Shown: positions 36,401 to 51,400 of the stretch, one piece after another
Layout: each line of letters begins with the position of its first letter
Numbering within the stretch: the first letter of the stretch is position 1
NCBI GenBank assembly: GCA_013399115.1
Contig: VXAA01001508.1
Location: forward strand, 75,552 to 139,551
Length of the DNA stretch: 64,000 nucleotides
Origin: Anseranas semipalmata
Lineage: Eukaryota > Chordata > Aves > Anseriformes > Anseranatidae
Direction of reading: 5' to 3'
Program-made: the position numbers and the translations under genes
Notes under the pieces: model-generated
The model's input: only the letters and a program-made list of their open reading frames with translations
Told to the model about the DNA's origin: nothing
Database searches by the model: none

Positions 36401-39400
36401 AACTTCATCAAAGCATATGTAAATGCATGGTCAATGATTCTTTCAGAAACTATGATGCATAAACTAAAGAAAGTTAGAATCACAATTTAATTTCAATAGT
36501 TTCTGCAGAGCTACTACTAAGTAATTTTCAACAATTATTACATTGTCTGTCCCCAGTAAAGAGACTAGAAAGCCAACTGGTCACAAGATAGCCTCTTACC
36601 TTTGGCCCAAAGATGCCTGCAATCCCTGGAAATCCTGCCTCACCAAAGTCTCCCTGGAAATAGCAGCCAAGACAAATACAAGAACAAAGAACAACAGTAA
36701 GTTCACATCGAACTGGTCACTCAAAGATGTGCCAAGAGTTCAGCAGCTTCAGAGAACGAGAAATCCATTAGTATTCTTCAGTCTAAGCAGGACTGATGAG
36801 AAAGAAGTATGAGAAAAATCTGAAGGAGGCATTACACAAACACCGGGCTAGCAGCAACTCCAGAACATCTCACAGACTAAGCCTTTTTGCCCCCAAGACA
36901 AGAGGCATACCTACAATATTTCCAGCAGATGCTTGGCTAGCTTGGAGAGCTTGGACCACAGTCAGCAGAAGCAGGATGAAGAGCATCTACTCTGAGATTG
37001 ATCCTGGAAGTCCAAGCCCTTTAAAATGAGCACTTTTATTTCTAAAACCAACTGGACTGACCTACTGAAAGATAATTTCAAACTACGCTCATTTATGCTG
37101 TCAAAAAAGTGTGTGTTCCTACAACATAACCTCCCATTCAAAACCAGGAAAGCCATACATATCCCCCAATTCTTTTCCTATTCAACCCTGCAGGAATTTT
37201 TGCTCAATTTCTTAAGAAAAATAATAATAAAATATTTGGAGGCCATCAAGCTTGGATTAGCATGCACTCTGAGAATGAAAAAAACACACTGGGTAGCCTG
37301 TCCATATATAAACACCCTCATTTCACTATGTTCAAGATATATGTCCTTTGATATTTCTGGGCTTCTCAGATGTCAAAATGCAAAGTGATTCAACGGTAAA
37401 AAAAAATGGGACAGAAACATGCACCAGATGATTCATCTACATTCACAGGAACACAAGAGATGGAAAATGCTTGTTTGGCCTCTCAGCTGGACTATGTGAC
37501 CCATGCTGGATTGTACTTTACGGGATGTTTTACAATGTCTTGTTCAGCCCAGTTGTAAATGACTCAAGCGGTGGGGTTTCCACCACCTCTATTACAAGGC
37601 TATTCCAGAGTCAGTCTAGAGACCTTACTGTTAGGAAGTTTTTTCCTGCCACGACAGTGAGAAACTGCTTGGCAAGAAAGGGCTTGGTTGGACTCGGTGG
37701 AGTGTAAGAAACTTTCCAAGCATACGAAGTAATTTAACTGCCCATTTATGGATCCTGGAAAGGAAACATGCTACTAACAGAGGACTAAGGTCTTTCCTGT
37801 GTTACGAGAACCAACCAAGCCCTTGTTCTAGAGGAATTTAGGGCAAAAGTAAATGAGAAGTCAGAAGGGTTTTAGAGAAATCTAAATGCCATAGAGTCAT
37901 CTCAGCTAAGGGGACCTGATCACTATTTATGCAGCAAGGTATGCCCCAATACTGGGCAAAGGAACCTGCCACACATGGGCACAAGAAGCAAAACAATACT
38001 GTTGTTGTTGGCTACTGCCTTTCAGCTTGAATACTGCCATCATAAGGTTTTATATAAAATATACAAATATGGAAGCTACCTTTAATTGAGGTAGTTGAGG
38101 CTAATCATCTTGTCCCTTGCTTTGTATTAGTCCTAATCTCTCTTTTCCTCAGATTAGTTTTATAGCTGTTGTGCTCTTGAAATGCTTGGTCTGTCTGGGG
38201 AGGGGGAGGTTGCACAATGCCTGCGTGTGTCAGGTGGCTGGAAATCCCACTGGTGCGAAGATGCTGAGCAGTCACGGGGTATATTAAGAGAGATTTGAAA
38301 AGGCCCCTGCTTAGGGGTTTCTAAAAGATTTCTAATAAGTGAATCTAAAGCATTTAAGTAGTTATAGTCTGGTCTACTCTGTGAGAGGGACTCCTGGCCT
38401 AAAAAGCTCCCAATCGAGATAGCTAAGTATTTGCAATATAGCCTTGGGCTGATAAAGCGACACCTCAGTGCTAAGCTGGGCAATCCCACCAGTACAATAA
38501 CAAAGCACAAAGGATTAGGAGCCTGCCCTGGAGACAGGTGTGGGAATTTAACTTCTCCTTCGACCGAGGGCTCTTGGTGCTTCTCCCACAGCGTGCTCTG
38601 AACCCGCAGCTCCACTGCCTTCAAACCTGCACGGGTGAGACCTGCTCCTGCATGTCCCCAGTGGAGCTGCAGGCCCCCTTGTACCTTTGGGATGGGCCCT
38701 CCCAGGGGCCACCCTGCTGTCCTGGACTGTGGGTCTGCACCTTCTCCTATGGGAGACAGCGTAGGCTCAGAGCTGATCAGCTCAGTGGTCACTCACCGGC
38801 TGGCCTTTGGGTCCTGGATTGCCGGGGCTCCCTGGAAGGCCCATTCCTCCCGGTGATCCTCGCTTCCCTGTTTGGCCAGTCTGTCCAGGCAATCCTCTTT
38901 CACCCTAAAAATAACAGAATTCAAACAATTCCAAAGGACAGGAGCTAAATATAACAACATTTGACCGAAATAGCCATAGATGGAAAGCTGGAAAAAAGTG
39001 GCTCATCAGGATAAGGAATGTGGTTTCATCACGAGATGCCTCAGGTCTGCTAGGGCGGATGACTGCAGGCTGTGAGACCAGCGATGGGCATGGCCAGGGC
39101 CCCTCCGGAGCTCCACGCAGGGCAGGAGCTGCAGCAGAGGGGTACTGCCTGCCTGGGCGCTGAGCACAGCGCGGGGGTGAAACGTCTTCCGTTTGCACTC
39201 GCATATGTTGCCTGTCCTGCCCGGCAGTTTCTCATAATCTCTTCCCTCCAGCAGCCTAGCAATTGATGATTAATCCATCGAAAATGCTGAAGTTATGCCA
39301 AGGCTTCAGCTGGAGGACTTCAGTCCAGAGGCTGCAAAGCCAACATTTTCCCTGGCACCAACACTGCAACCCGAGGGCAAGAGAGGGCCGTCTGAGACCC

Positions 39401-42400
39401 AGCACCACTCTTTGCTCCCCAGCTCTTGCCCTTGCCAAGCGCCAGCAGCAGCACAGACCCCAGCTACTCAGCCTGGGGCAGGCTGGGACGAAGCATCCAA
39501 GGTGGCCTTGGATGGCTGAGCAGGCAGATAAGGGACAACCAATTTCCCCACAGCCAGGGTGTGAGTGTGGCATAACTACACAAGGGGCTTCGGTCACTTC
39601 TGCTAACAGCCTGTTATTCTACCCAAGGCAGCTGGAGGGCAGCAAGTGACAGTTTAAGAGTGATGTGTTATGGAAAGCATAATTTAAATCAGACCTGATA
39701 GCCTCCCCAAACCCAGCTGGAGCCTTCCTACTTACAGAGTCTTTGCACAAATGGCTGAGTTGCTGTTGGTCCAGTATAGATCCAGTGGCCTGCCTGGACC
39801 AGGGCAAGGACCAGCAAGAAACCTCATGGTCACTCAAGCAGCTTTTCCCTGCTTCCACCCGAAGTGATGCCCAAGCCCATATTGGTTCTACCAATTCCAA
39901 TCTGGTAAATATATGCTAAAAAGCAAGCAGCACAATTTCCCTTCACCAGTTCACAGTGCAGCAGGGGGAGGACATCCATGTTTCAATGGAGTTGTCCATC
40001 CTGGACATCCTACAAGCAGGCTGTAGCACTGCCCTTGCAACTTCTCCAAGGACACATTTTTTTAGCCAGGTTTCTAATGAAAGGAGGCTGAAGTGCTTGC
40101 AGTGTGGGTACGTATATTTGTAAGCTCCTGAGCTCAGAGAACTTTGACAAAGGAGGAAAGGTTGCTGGGACATTCAGCTACTGTGAACTTGATGAAAATG
40201 GATGGATGGATGGATGGATGGATGGATGAGAATAAAGATCTACTGGGCATCCAGCTAAGTGAAAGGTGGCAGTGGGGGTTCAGACTTTATTAGACCCTGG
40301 AGAATCCAAGCTCCAGAGACACCAGGCTCACAGACTGCATTGCTCATAACAGTATCTTATGGCGTCAGAAACTCACCTTGAATCCTGGTGGTCCCTGTGC
40401 CCCAGGCAGTCCTGGTATGCCAGGGTTCCCTCTTTTGCCTGACATCCCTGTTACACCTTCTTCCCCATCATCTCCCTGCTCTCCCTAGAAAAGAAACGCA
40501 GGAGACATTATGAAACAGGGTGCTCTCTTCACCTCTGCACATCTTCTGGGGGCACAGGGGAGTGGTGCGATTCTGCCCTCAGCCAGCAAGCATGCATCTG
40601 GGCATGGATGGACTTGCAAATATGTGCACGCAAGAAGCTATTTGTCAGGCTAGAAGCATTGGGTTGTTTACAGACTTGGCCATGCAAAGGCATCTGCATG
40701 CATGCGAGATAGGAAGAGCAACATATGACCCACTGTGGGTACATGTAAACGGAGATATCTATAGCTGGACTACATCCATTTCTCCTGTGTTACCTTTTAG
40801 TTTTCCAGCTCTTAAGTTGCACTTGCTATTAATGCTATGAGGTTACAACTGCAAACTCACCAACATCCCAGGCACGCCATCCTTCCCAGGCATTCCATCC
40901 ACTCCAGGGGCACCCTCTTGACCCTGCCTTCCCACCACTCCTCGAGGACCTGGTAGCCCAAGGGTGCCCTAAAATCACAAAGGTGTTACCAATGGAGCTC
41001 CTGGACAGCATTTGCTGGGGCAGAAAGTTGATTTTTTTACCTACCGGTGAGCCTCTGCTTCCTGCACTGCCCTGTGTTCCTTGCTTTCCTTTTTGACCCT
41101 GCAAGGAAAATAAGAAAGACATCTAAAATTGCAGCAGTTCCAGCACAACTCCACTTGGGAGCCTGACTTCAGGGTGTGCTTTTGGATAATGGTTGGAAAG
41201 AGTTTTATAAAAAGGAGATTTATAAAGTCAGTTGCTCCAACACTGGGGAATGAACTGCTATTTGGTTTTATTACAAGTGATTCTTCGTATGTCTTGAGAG
41301 TTCTAGGGCAGGAATGAATAGCTAGAAGGCAAGGACCTACATTTTTCCTAATACAGAGCAGATGAGGACAAATAAAGCAGGATGAACTCGAGGGAGGACT
41401 CAATGCACTGGCAAACATTAGAACAAGATGCTTAAAACCTGTGTCCTCTGTCAGTTCATTGACAGCACAGCGCAGAACCAAGGCACCACCGAGTCTTCTG
41501 CAGGGCGTTCAGTAAGAGCATTTCTCTCCTAGGTAGCTCCCTATATTTTGGAAAGTTAATGGAAATGAAAAGGGTATCCTGTGTCTAAAATTTGCAATGC
41601 TGCTTTGTGAATAAAGACGTAAAAGAAATACTCCTGAGGTTTATTAGCTGTAAAAAGGATTAATTTCTGCAGAATGAATGGAAAACTCAGCCTCACCATC
41701 TTCACTAGGGCTCTCTTAGTGAGGTCATGTACTAAAGCACTTTTAAATTGAAGCACTGCATTTTCTGTGCATTGTTTCTCCATCTGCAGAAGACCAGGCA
41801 GGGCAGCTACATGAAAGAAATACTCCTGGGGGTGCTTTCTCTGCTATTCATTAGACCCAAAGGTTGTTCCAGATCATCCATTGATGGGTAGAGTTTATTT
41901 ATCTTATCACCTGGTACATTCCTTGCCAAGAACACCTACTGTAGGTTAGACTATCTTCTGGCATTACCCCAACAGGGTCAGATTAAAAATCCTGATGTCT
42001 GCCAAAAGGGAGCAGGAATTTGCTGAGTAGTGAGGTCACATGCTTATGTTTTAGCAAATAAAATCCCCGATCTGTGAGAATAATTAGCAGGCTGTCATTA
42101 CAGCCAGATGTGGAAGTTGGAGTATGTACCACACCAAACCTTGAAGGAGTTGTGTGTGCTGTGTTTTCTTGCTCAATAAAGGAAAGAAGTTGGAGGGACT
42201 CTTCCAAGAAAGATAAGAACTGCATGGATAAATGGACTCCATATCTGGAAAGTTTCAAGCCAGAAAAGTTTACAGTTCAGGTGAAGGAAAGAGACACTTG
42301 CCTGGCTCAGATCTCCCTAGGGATAGACAAGCTAGCTGTAGCTAGAGGCAGCACATGCAAGGGTATGGTAAAGAGACACAATCCATGGCAATGACTAAAG

Positions 42401-45400
42401 ACCTGCCCAAGATTCACCTATCGTGCTGGAGCTGTTACTGTCTTGATCTTCTCCAGTTTCACAAAGCCAACCAACTATTGGGCTTGGACACTTAAATACA
42501 TGTTTATAGCCCTCCCACTAGGTTCTCCACAGTCTTTCAAGGTGTAGACCATAGGCCAAATCACACATGCTGCGAAAACACATGAGAGTCTTCTTAATTA
42601 GACATTTTCTTCAAGCTTAGGACACTACAAATCCACCCTGCTGAAACCTACCACATCACCTTTGGATCCCTTTGCTCCTGGCTGGCCTGGTGGTCCAGGA
42701 TCCCCCTACAAAACATAAGCAAGAAAAATCTGCTTGAAATTCTCTTCTGGCAATATCTTGCATGAAGTACAAAGAACAGCATTTTTTGTGCCCTAACAGC
42801 TGACCGTATGGAAACAATTCACGGGAACAGCCTGTGCTCAGACAGGCCTCCTGGGGAAAAAGGAGCAAGGAACTGTCTCCAGAGAGCATTTAACAGGGTA
42901 TCAACTGGAGAAGAAGCAACGTTACCCCCTCACTTGGGTGGTGCTCGTGTTTGGGGAAATCATTCACTAAATTCCAGATTGCGCCTGGAAAACTGCTGAG
43001 AAGCGAGCAGGAAGGAGCCTGGTTTGAGAAAGGCACCACAGAAGCTACGTGCAGAACGAGTGGTTCATACAGCGAACACATCTCTAGTGTTGGTACTACC
43101 TCCCTTTTGCATGCTGCAGCCCTTTCCTTGGTTTTGCCTGGATGTCAGATATTAGAGAGCTCTTTCTGTTCAATTCCCCATCACACACGTCTCCATCCTT
43201 TCTTCTGGCCATCCAGATTTTTGTGTATGTATTTGTGTTGGGCAGTTTCTGGAGGACCCACCTGCAGAGCTCTCCCTCTTCAGCTTGTTTCTGAGCCATG
43301 TTTCCAATGGCCCTTTCCTAAAGACAAGCCAAAGCTCCTTCTTCTGTCTGAAACACTGTCACCTGAGGGGCTACCACCCCTCAGAATAAATTCACTCCAC
43401 TGGGGAATGCAGCGGCTCTACCCATTTCCAGGCCACGAGACAGAGCACTAAGATTTTACCCCAAACTGGAATTTGTTGTTCTTCCCAGCAGCCCTACAAA
43501 GAATGGGAATCAATTCTTTATTTCCCAGTACAAACTCCATTTAATGTGCTACTGCACTCGTGGCTGCAATACTCACATATACAAATTACATATTGCCTTG
43601 TATAGATAAAAGAATAAAAAAATCCTTTCCTTAAATTTGGATTTAGTCCTTCATAATGCACTGGCCCGGGAGGAAACACTATGCAGGCAGAATGAGATGG
43701 TCTTGCCCCACACTGGACCAGCTCTCCCCAAAAGCATCATTTCCAAGTGGGCCCTTCCAGTGTCATTGCCATCTTGCACTGCCCATCTCCTAAGCTTTCT
43801 AGTCCCTTTTGGGTTCTTCGGAAAAGACAGTTTTAGAGACAGGCTTTTGTGAGTGCCCCCCATTCTGTCACCTATTTATTGGTCTCAACATGTGACTCAA
43901 AATGCCCATTTCATAGGCCTGGCTTATGGAAATGCACACACTGCATTTCACAGCTCACCATACACTCCTTACTGCAGCCCTTCCTACCTTCCTCCGTCTG
44001 TTTTTCATATGCATGTGACATGGGGTAGCTTACAATAAAGCAGCATCTCTTACAGGTAAGCCTTGCTGTCCGGGTTTTCCTCTTTCTCCATCAAGCCCTT
44101 CTTGACCCTTAAATAAAAAACAAGAGAGGGAACATTTGTTTGTTCTTGGGACTTTCTGTGGCAATGGGGAACAAACACAGATGTAACATGCAGCGTAGGG
44201 CAGGATAAGGTAAACATCTGCATTCTGCTAATACACAAATGTTGAAGCTTATGGGTAGTGCATACGCTACCATGGATATGCATTGGAAAGAAGTAGCTGA
44301 GAGGAACTGCTAGTCAACATATAAGCAGAAAGGCAGGCTTTCTAATGCACCCCTAAATACACACAGCATTAGTCTAAGTTAACAGTTGGAGATTGCTGTC
44401 CTACAAAATATGGCAGCAGCACTGCTACTCTGGTGAATTTAAACTCTTTGTACATTCCTGCAATGGGGTGCTCTGACCAGCTGCTTTTGGATGGAGGCGA
44501 GACAGTCAACAGAGCCTTTCCAGACCAACAGCAATTAGCTGGAGACATCCCACAAAGAGGGAATCATTCATAACTCTGGTCTTGCTTTTTAGAGTAATCC
44601 TGTTAAGATTTTGGAAGCTTCCAAACATCCAAGTTAACAGAGATCTTCCCAAGAAACAGTTTACAGCCATTAGCACATCAGCCTTGAATTTTGTCCAACA
44701 TTGACAAGACATATCTCATACACATCTTCCCCAGGGTATTTCCTTGATAATCACAAATAACCCTAATGAGAAGTTCCTGCTCATTCTTTCAGTCTAGGAC
44801 GTGCACAGCATTGTCAGATGCTGATCTGCAGGAGCTACGTTTGGCTTCAGCAAAATTTTTACCATTTTAGGTAAAGATACCTGAATTTCTCTTCTTTGTT
44901 TAAAACACAGCCATGTGCAGCAGTTGACAAGGGACAACAGTGGGTTACAAATCGTGACTACTGGGCAAAGAGTAGACCTTCTGTGGGCTGATACGGATTG
45001 GGGAATAAGACAATAATTTACCAAGAATAAGATAAATGCCAATCATTTACTGGGAGTAAGACTCACAGGATAACCAGGGTCTCCAGGCTCCCCTCGATCT
45101 CCTCTGTCACCAACGGGGCCCTACAACAACACAACAAAAAGCTTAAGTTAGATGTTAAAAATTCTGTTACCCACAGAATCTCAATGGCTCGTGCATGTTC
45201 TGCAAGTAAGGAAGCAACTTAAATAGTCCCCTGGCAAAAATCAGCCCAGGATTGATTAGAGAAGGGATTTAACATCTTACTCTGTCTCCGGGTGGTCCCT
45301 GTGGGCCTTCCACCTTCCCGTCATCACCTTGTTCTCCCTGTGAGTAAAAATACCAGTATTAATATAGACCGCAGCTTATATGGCAGATGTTTCTGTACAG

Positions 45401-48400
45401 ACCTGATCCAGTCTTCTCATATCATGGGCTCGTAAGTCAAAGTCTCTGTTGATTTTACTAATTTCCAAAGGAAGTCTAAATTATTTTTTTTGTTTCTTTT
45501 GTTTTTGCTTGTTTGTTTCACATCCTGTAGCACACTGACTGTTCACATTGCTTTCCTGGTTTCTTTGGTGGTTGTTTCTGTCTGGTCTAACCATCCTCCC
45601 TAAGGAACCAGGTGCAAAGAGTTATTTTCCACAATTCCTGAAACTAAGCAAGAAGCATGTAATTAGGACAATATGGGAAATAGTTCTCTGCCTCTGAATT
45701 TTATTGCCAACAGTCAAACAGAACTCTTTAATCAAGCACTTCCCCACCCTCACTGAGTGCAGCCTAGGCTGTCAAGGGAACAAGGGGGTCTGGATGGGCT
45801 CCCTGGTTGTGTGCCATCATTGTGGGCTTCTCTTACATTCAGCCAGGTGAGAGGGTCAGTCCCTTACACACTCGCTGTGTGAGCAGCTCCACTCATTGAT
45901 GGGATGCTCCCCAGCAGGAGCTCAGAGCTGGCGGTTTGGCTAGCAGATAACATCACCCGGATTATTTATAACTGAGGGCTCTCTGAAACATCCACAGAGC
46001 GATCCCTCAATACTCTCAACACAGACACTGTTTTTTTCTTTTTAAATTCAGTTGTATAAGTCACCTGGGGTCATGGTGTCCTATTTTCTCTGGAGTCTCG
46101 TTCAGACATGGCTGTTTCTTTGCTCCCCATAGAAGATAGCTACATTCCAGCTCCTTTGGTCTTTGGCTACTTCCTATCAACCAGTCTCTGGCACTCTGGC
46201 TCCTTAGCATGAATGTCTCACAGTTCCTTTAATGTTGCAGCTCCTGGAGCAAGGAGGTCTGGGGGATTCTGGCACTGTGGAGCTGCTGCGTTAGGACTCT
46301 TTGGTATGCTCCTAGAGCCTTGAACATCCACATCTACGTGGCTATGCAGACACATGTCTCCCATAGACTTCTGCAATTCTCAGTGGTTGCATCAGCCCTT
46401 TCTGGTGTAGTTATGACTGTTTTTGACTTTTTCTCTGCTACTCTCATCTTCTGCTTGAGTTGGAGCTGCTGATGGTAAGGGTGCCTGTGCAACTTCTCAG
46501 TGGGAATTTCTCTGGGAGAAGGTGTTTGGGGTGCTTTGCATGTGATGTTTGGTAATGACACAACTGGAGCAGCAAATAACCAGCAGTGAAAAAGCTCTTT
46601 GACAGCGGAGCCAATGTCTTGTTTTCCATAGGAACTGGGCACACAACTTGGAATTAGGGCTGGGCCACTGCTGAGACACGCTGACCCACACTGACTTCTC
46701 ATGGCACTGAGCACCAGGACTGACATTTGCAGCTTGGTAGAATGAGACTAAAGATTTGGCAAAATCTCTTGCAGTTAACCTCAACAGGTAGCAAAGAGCT
46801 CAGTGCATCTCTCTCCATTACGTGCTTCGTGACAGTGGCGTTTTCTTTCTCTGCTGCTGCAAATTTGTTGGATGAGTGCTGCCAGGATTTTAAATATAAT
46901 TCTAGGTTATGGTTTATACATAGCCATAAGAGATCATGTGTTGGGTGATGAACTATGGTTACTTGTTTGTTTTTTTGGGAGGGAGGTATCTTGATAAAAA
47001 AATATATATATATATATATATATGGGGAGAAACCGTGCCAAGATGGCTTGAGAATACAGTACTGAGCAATAGGGACGGAGAGATTTTGGTGGCAGAATAG
47101 AGGGAAAGAAAAGCAATGCCTAACAGGCTCTGCCAATGAAGTTTCCAGCACTAATGAGCTTACTGATTGAAGTCAGCAGCAGAATACCTGGCACCTCATT
47201 TAATTTCTAGCTACTATCAAAGGAGTGTAGGATAGAAGGGAAACAAAGCCACCATTTCTCAAGTCTCAGAAAAAATAAATAAATCCTGGTATACGTGTTA
47301 CTGTGCAGAAGTCTTGGCACCGATTGCTTCTGCTCAAACAGGATGTGAACACCTTGCCATTTGGGAGCTGAGATGGGCGTGATGAACACAAAGAAAGCTC
47401 ATAGTTGTGGGGAGCTCTGAAGAGCATCAAGACTCGCTGACTTTCTCCCCAAAGCTGAGTGGCAATTTTGTGTCCCCTGGAGTCTTATTGCCACTTTGTC
47501 CTTTGTCTTCTGAGAAAATCCTGCAGGACTGGTCAGCTCTAGGACTGCAAGACTGAGCTCCTCCAGGACTTCCTGATGCCTCAGCTGCTCAAAAGGGAGA
47601 TGAAAGGTCTGCGCTAATTCTTTGGAAAGTTGCAGTGAAAAGAAGTTAGAGTAAAGGGCAGCAAAGTAAACATGTTGGGATACAAATGGAAAATGCATGG
47701 AGAAAAAGGGAAGGCTTGTTGTTGTTGGCTCCTGTCCCAAAGTGAGATACACCAGTTTGTAATTTTTAAAAGGATCCCATCTGGACTGCTTTAAGCAGCT
47801 GCCAAGTGCAGGCGTCTGCTCTGAGCAAGGCCTCTTTGAGGAGCTGTAAACGTATTAAATGCGGCAGAGTAGCTGGCTGGGATGGCACAACGGAGCTGGA
47901 TTCACAATAATGCCTCTCCCCACTCCACTTTCTGCTCTGGAAAAGGGAAGACCTTCCCCACCATGACATATCCTCCTTCTTCAGCAAAACTACATTTACC
48001 ACAGAGTTTAAAGCTCACAGAACAGCCATGGTCCCACTTTCATTTCTGCTTCCGTTCTCAGATTCAGGTTTCCATTTTAACATTCGCACGCATGTGCGAG
48101 GTTACAGATGTCTGGAGGGAAGGAATGTGCCTGTCCTTAGGCTTGGATCCAGGCAACTCTTAGGAGATAAGAAGGAAGTTATGTTTAAGAAAACTTAGAC
48201 GCAAGTTTTGTGGAGCACCTGGATGCTGCAGGAAACGTTGCTGGAGACTGAGCACACGATGCTGGGCTCTCCTCATTCAGCTGGAGCTGGTACCCTGCAA
48301 TGTGCCAGCAGACCTGCTGTCCTTCAGGGACGATGTGTCCCTGCTTCGTTAAGCTTGCTTAAGCTATTACATAGTGTTGCTGTGCTCTGATAACACAAGA

Positions 48401-51400
48401 CCCATGTTATCTCTGAGGAGCTGCAGGCTGAGAATTTTTCTTGCAAATGGGTAAGCAGAGAGGCACAGGCAGTGCTGTCACATCAGTGCTGGTGAAGGGG
48501 AGACAGCTTACTGAGCACCTCAGATTAATAATTTGGGGCAACGGGAGCTTTCAAGAAGATGGCAAATTCAAATGTGGAGAGATTAAAAAAAAAACAGCAG
48601 TAACAATTTCAACAAGAGAGATACATATCTGCACATCTGTTACTCTTCCTGCTCTGAAGTTAATGGCAATTTTGCTTTTGGTAGTCACAGCTCTCAATGT
48701 TTTGCCAGGATGCTCAAGTTTTGACAGTGGGACTGTGAGAAACCTCTGGGCAGGCTTTCAGCTGACAACGTGCTTGCTCGTGAGCTCTCGTATTATTATC
48801 CCGGGCTGGTTGTGCTTGGTTAACACTTGCTGCCTCCTGCATGGCCACACAGCAGCATACACCTGAGGTACGCTGCTGGAGGAGCATGAGGTGCAGCGGG
48901 GGGAGCGGATGGGGCAGCCCTAGAGAGGCTGGGGGCAGAAATTCAGCAAGGCAGCGATGGAGATGTGGAGCAGCAGGAACACCACCAGCTGTTCCTGTGC
49001 CATGGGTGTGTCAGCAGCAGGAAACAAGAGAAAAAGCAGCATGAACAGTGCTCATGCCTTAAGCAAAATTTCTGAGACACGGGATGTATGTTAGTGGAGC
49101 ACAACAGCTTGCCCTGCCCCATCGCCTCCTGGCCACCAGCGCGAGGAGTCTCCAGGCAGAGCAAGGAGAGCAGCGTGAACAGGGTGTCCTGACACTGAGA
49201 GGATGCACTCAAAGCCCCGGCACAGACGTGCCCTTGGGATCTCTGCTCTGAGTCTCACGAACTCCTTTTACAAGCAATGAAGCTCCTGCTTGCACACGTA
49301 CATCTGCAATCACACACGAAAGCTCTCAGCTGTGGTGCTGCGGAGGTGGAAAATGAGCAAAATGAATTCACACGTCTTTCCTCTTCATGGGGACCCCAGG
49401 ACTGACCATTCCCAATCGCCACCACTTCCCTCCCTGCACTGGGGGAGGAAGCATCGCTGCTGCTACTGCTGGCACGTGAGGGGCTCCGAGTGCGGCCAAC
49501 GCCAGCTGGGCTGGCCTCGGAGCACAGCAGCCAGCCCCGCGACAGGAAACCATTAAGGCGTGAGTCACTTCTCCAGCCTGAACTGGTTACGGCCACGCTG
49601 ACTCAGCAAAAGGGGAAAAATGCAAGGGGAAAGCCGCCGCGGAAAGAGGGCTCTGACTCAGCCCAGCACACCTCGCCGAGCACCCTCGCCGCAGCGGGGC
49701 TGAGTCAGCGCCCTCTTTCTGCGGCAGCGAGGAGGAAAATGGGGCAAGGCTGATGGAGACCAGTTCTGCCCCGCTTCGATAACCTCATCGGCTGATTTTA
49801 GCATGGGTGGGCTAAAGGTGGTGGGTAACTCAAGTGCACACGAGCTTTGAGACACAGCAAACCTAGTGCTGTTCCTCCTGAAGATGGTTATAGCAAAACC
49901 TTCTTTCAAGAACAACACAGGCTTGTGTTTTTGCTGCAGGATATGACCACTCCTGTCCTCGTGGCCTGGGTGACTGGGCTGTGCAGGCCTCCAGGGTCTG
50001 AGGTTTGGTGCTGAGGCTGCAACTGTGATACTGCAGCAGCAGAGCAGCGCTGGCTCGCATGCATTGCAGAGCAGATGGTACATGCTGCCAGCTTACCTTC
50101 TCCCCCTTTGGCCCTGGTGGTCCAATTGGCCCTGGTGGTCCTGCATGTCCCTGTGGGAAAGCAGACAACGCATGAGGAGACAGGAGAGAGCTGTTTGACC
50201 AAAGGTCCTGCCTGGTTTTCTGACAGTTCTCACAAACCCTGCGCTGTGCATCCCGGCTTCGGAGGCACACACAGGTCATGGCAGAGATGAACAGACTGCA
50301 TCTGCCGAAGCTGACGTGGTGCAAACAGAGACTAGAGACACAACTAAACCGAACTCAACTTAAGATCAGAAATAAGTCATAGCTGCATGCTGGAGTGACA
50401 GTGTTGATACATTTCAGACCAGCTAGAAGCTGGAGTATGAAAATAAAAGCCTTACCTGGTAACCCTTCAAGCCAGGCTCCCCTTGAGCACCCATCCTTCC
50501 CGGAGCACCCTGGAGAGGCAAGCAGAGGAAGCACCATGAGAGCAGCCCACGGGTGTAGCCGCAGGGACAGGATGCACCAGGCTGCACAAAGCGAAGCTCA
50601 GCACCGCATGGGAGCGTTTCAGCACAGCCACCCGCTCCCCTGGCCACTGGGGAGCATCGCTGCAGCCATCTGAAATGCCCTCGCTTGGCTTTATGCACAG
50701 AGTGATGCTACGAGTCCTGTCTGTGTCTTTGCCAGCTTGTAGCAATAGGTTTCCCACCTCATTCAGATCTGCTACCCGATGCCAGTGCCAAACTCCTTTC
50801 TGTATGATACCTAGGTGGTATTTGATGCTCTTACAGCTTCTAGAGCTGCAGAGTTCAGTCGCTGGGATATGTTGACGGGTTTCAGTGTCCAGTGCAGGTA
50901 CACAGAGGGAAGACTTCAGAAGTGGCTGCACAGTGTGCGTTCTTCATCTGCCATTCTGTACATCTTTATATCCAAATTATCTTTGTGCTAAGAAGTCCAC
51001 CAGTGAGAACATTCTCATGCATGACCTAATCCTAAACTGCAGGGAGGAAACCTTTCAGTGTGGGTTCTGAGGCCAGGAAGGGAGTTTTTTGGGTTGTGAT
51101 GAGAGCATTGGAAAAGCTGGTTATTGCATCTCTATCAATCTGCACAAAAGGGTTTAAAACAAATCATCAGATTAAAGTGAAGTGCAACCTTTCCAGATAA
51201 TCCCATTTAGTGTGGAAGAAAGCCCTCTCCTCAAGACAGACTGCAGAGGAGTGCTCAGTCCAACACACTGCTGCTCAGATACTGCTGAGCTGCCTTGTGA
51301 AATAATCCACAGAGACTTTGCCAACAAATTTGAAGGGAGGATATATGGGCAGGCCATCATTTCTGAGGCAGGAAAACACTATCAGCAGAACCCTTACTCC

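Larger units (their letters stand above)
45338..50096 (-). other. COL27A1 intron, 4.8 kb
   Basis: No exon seen between the 57-nt interruption exon and the GHAGPPG exon. Open frames up to 150 codons on either strand lack any Gly-X-Y pattern or known domain. It holds the AT microsatellite and the AP-1/MARE cluster. Confidence 0.7.

Noticed and set aside
39774..39830. A Gly/Pro-rich - strand stretch that briefly resembles a collagen exon
   Set aside because: The Gly-X-Y periodicity fails after two triplets and there is no matching acceptor and donor in phase.
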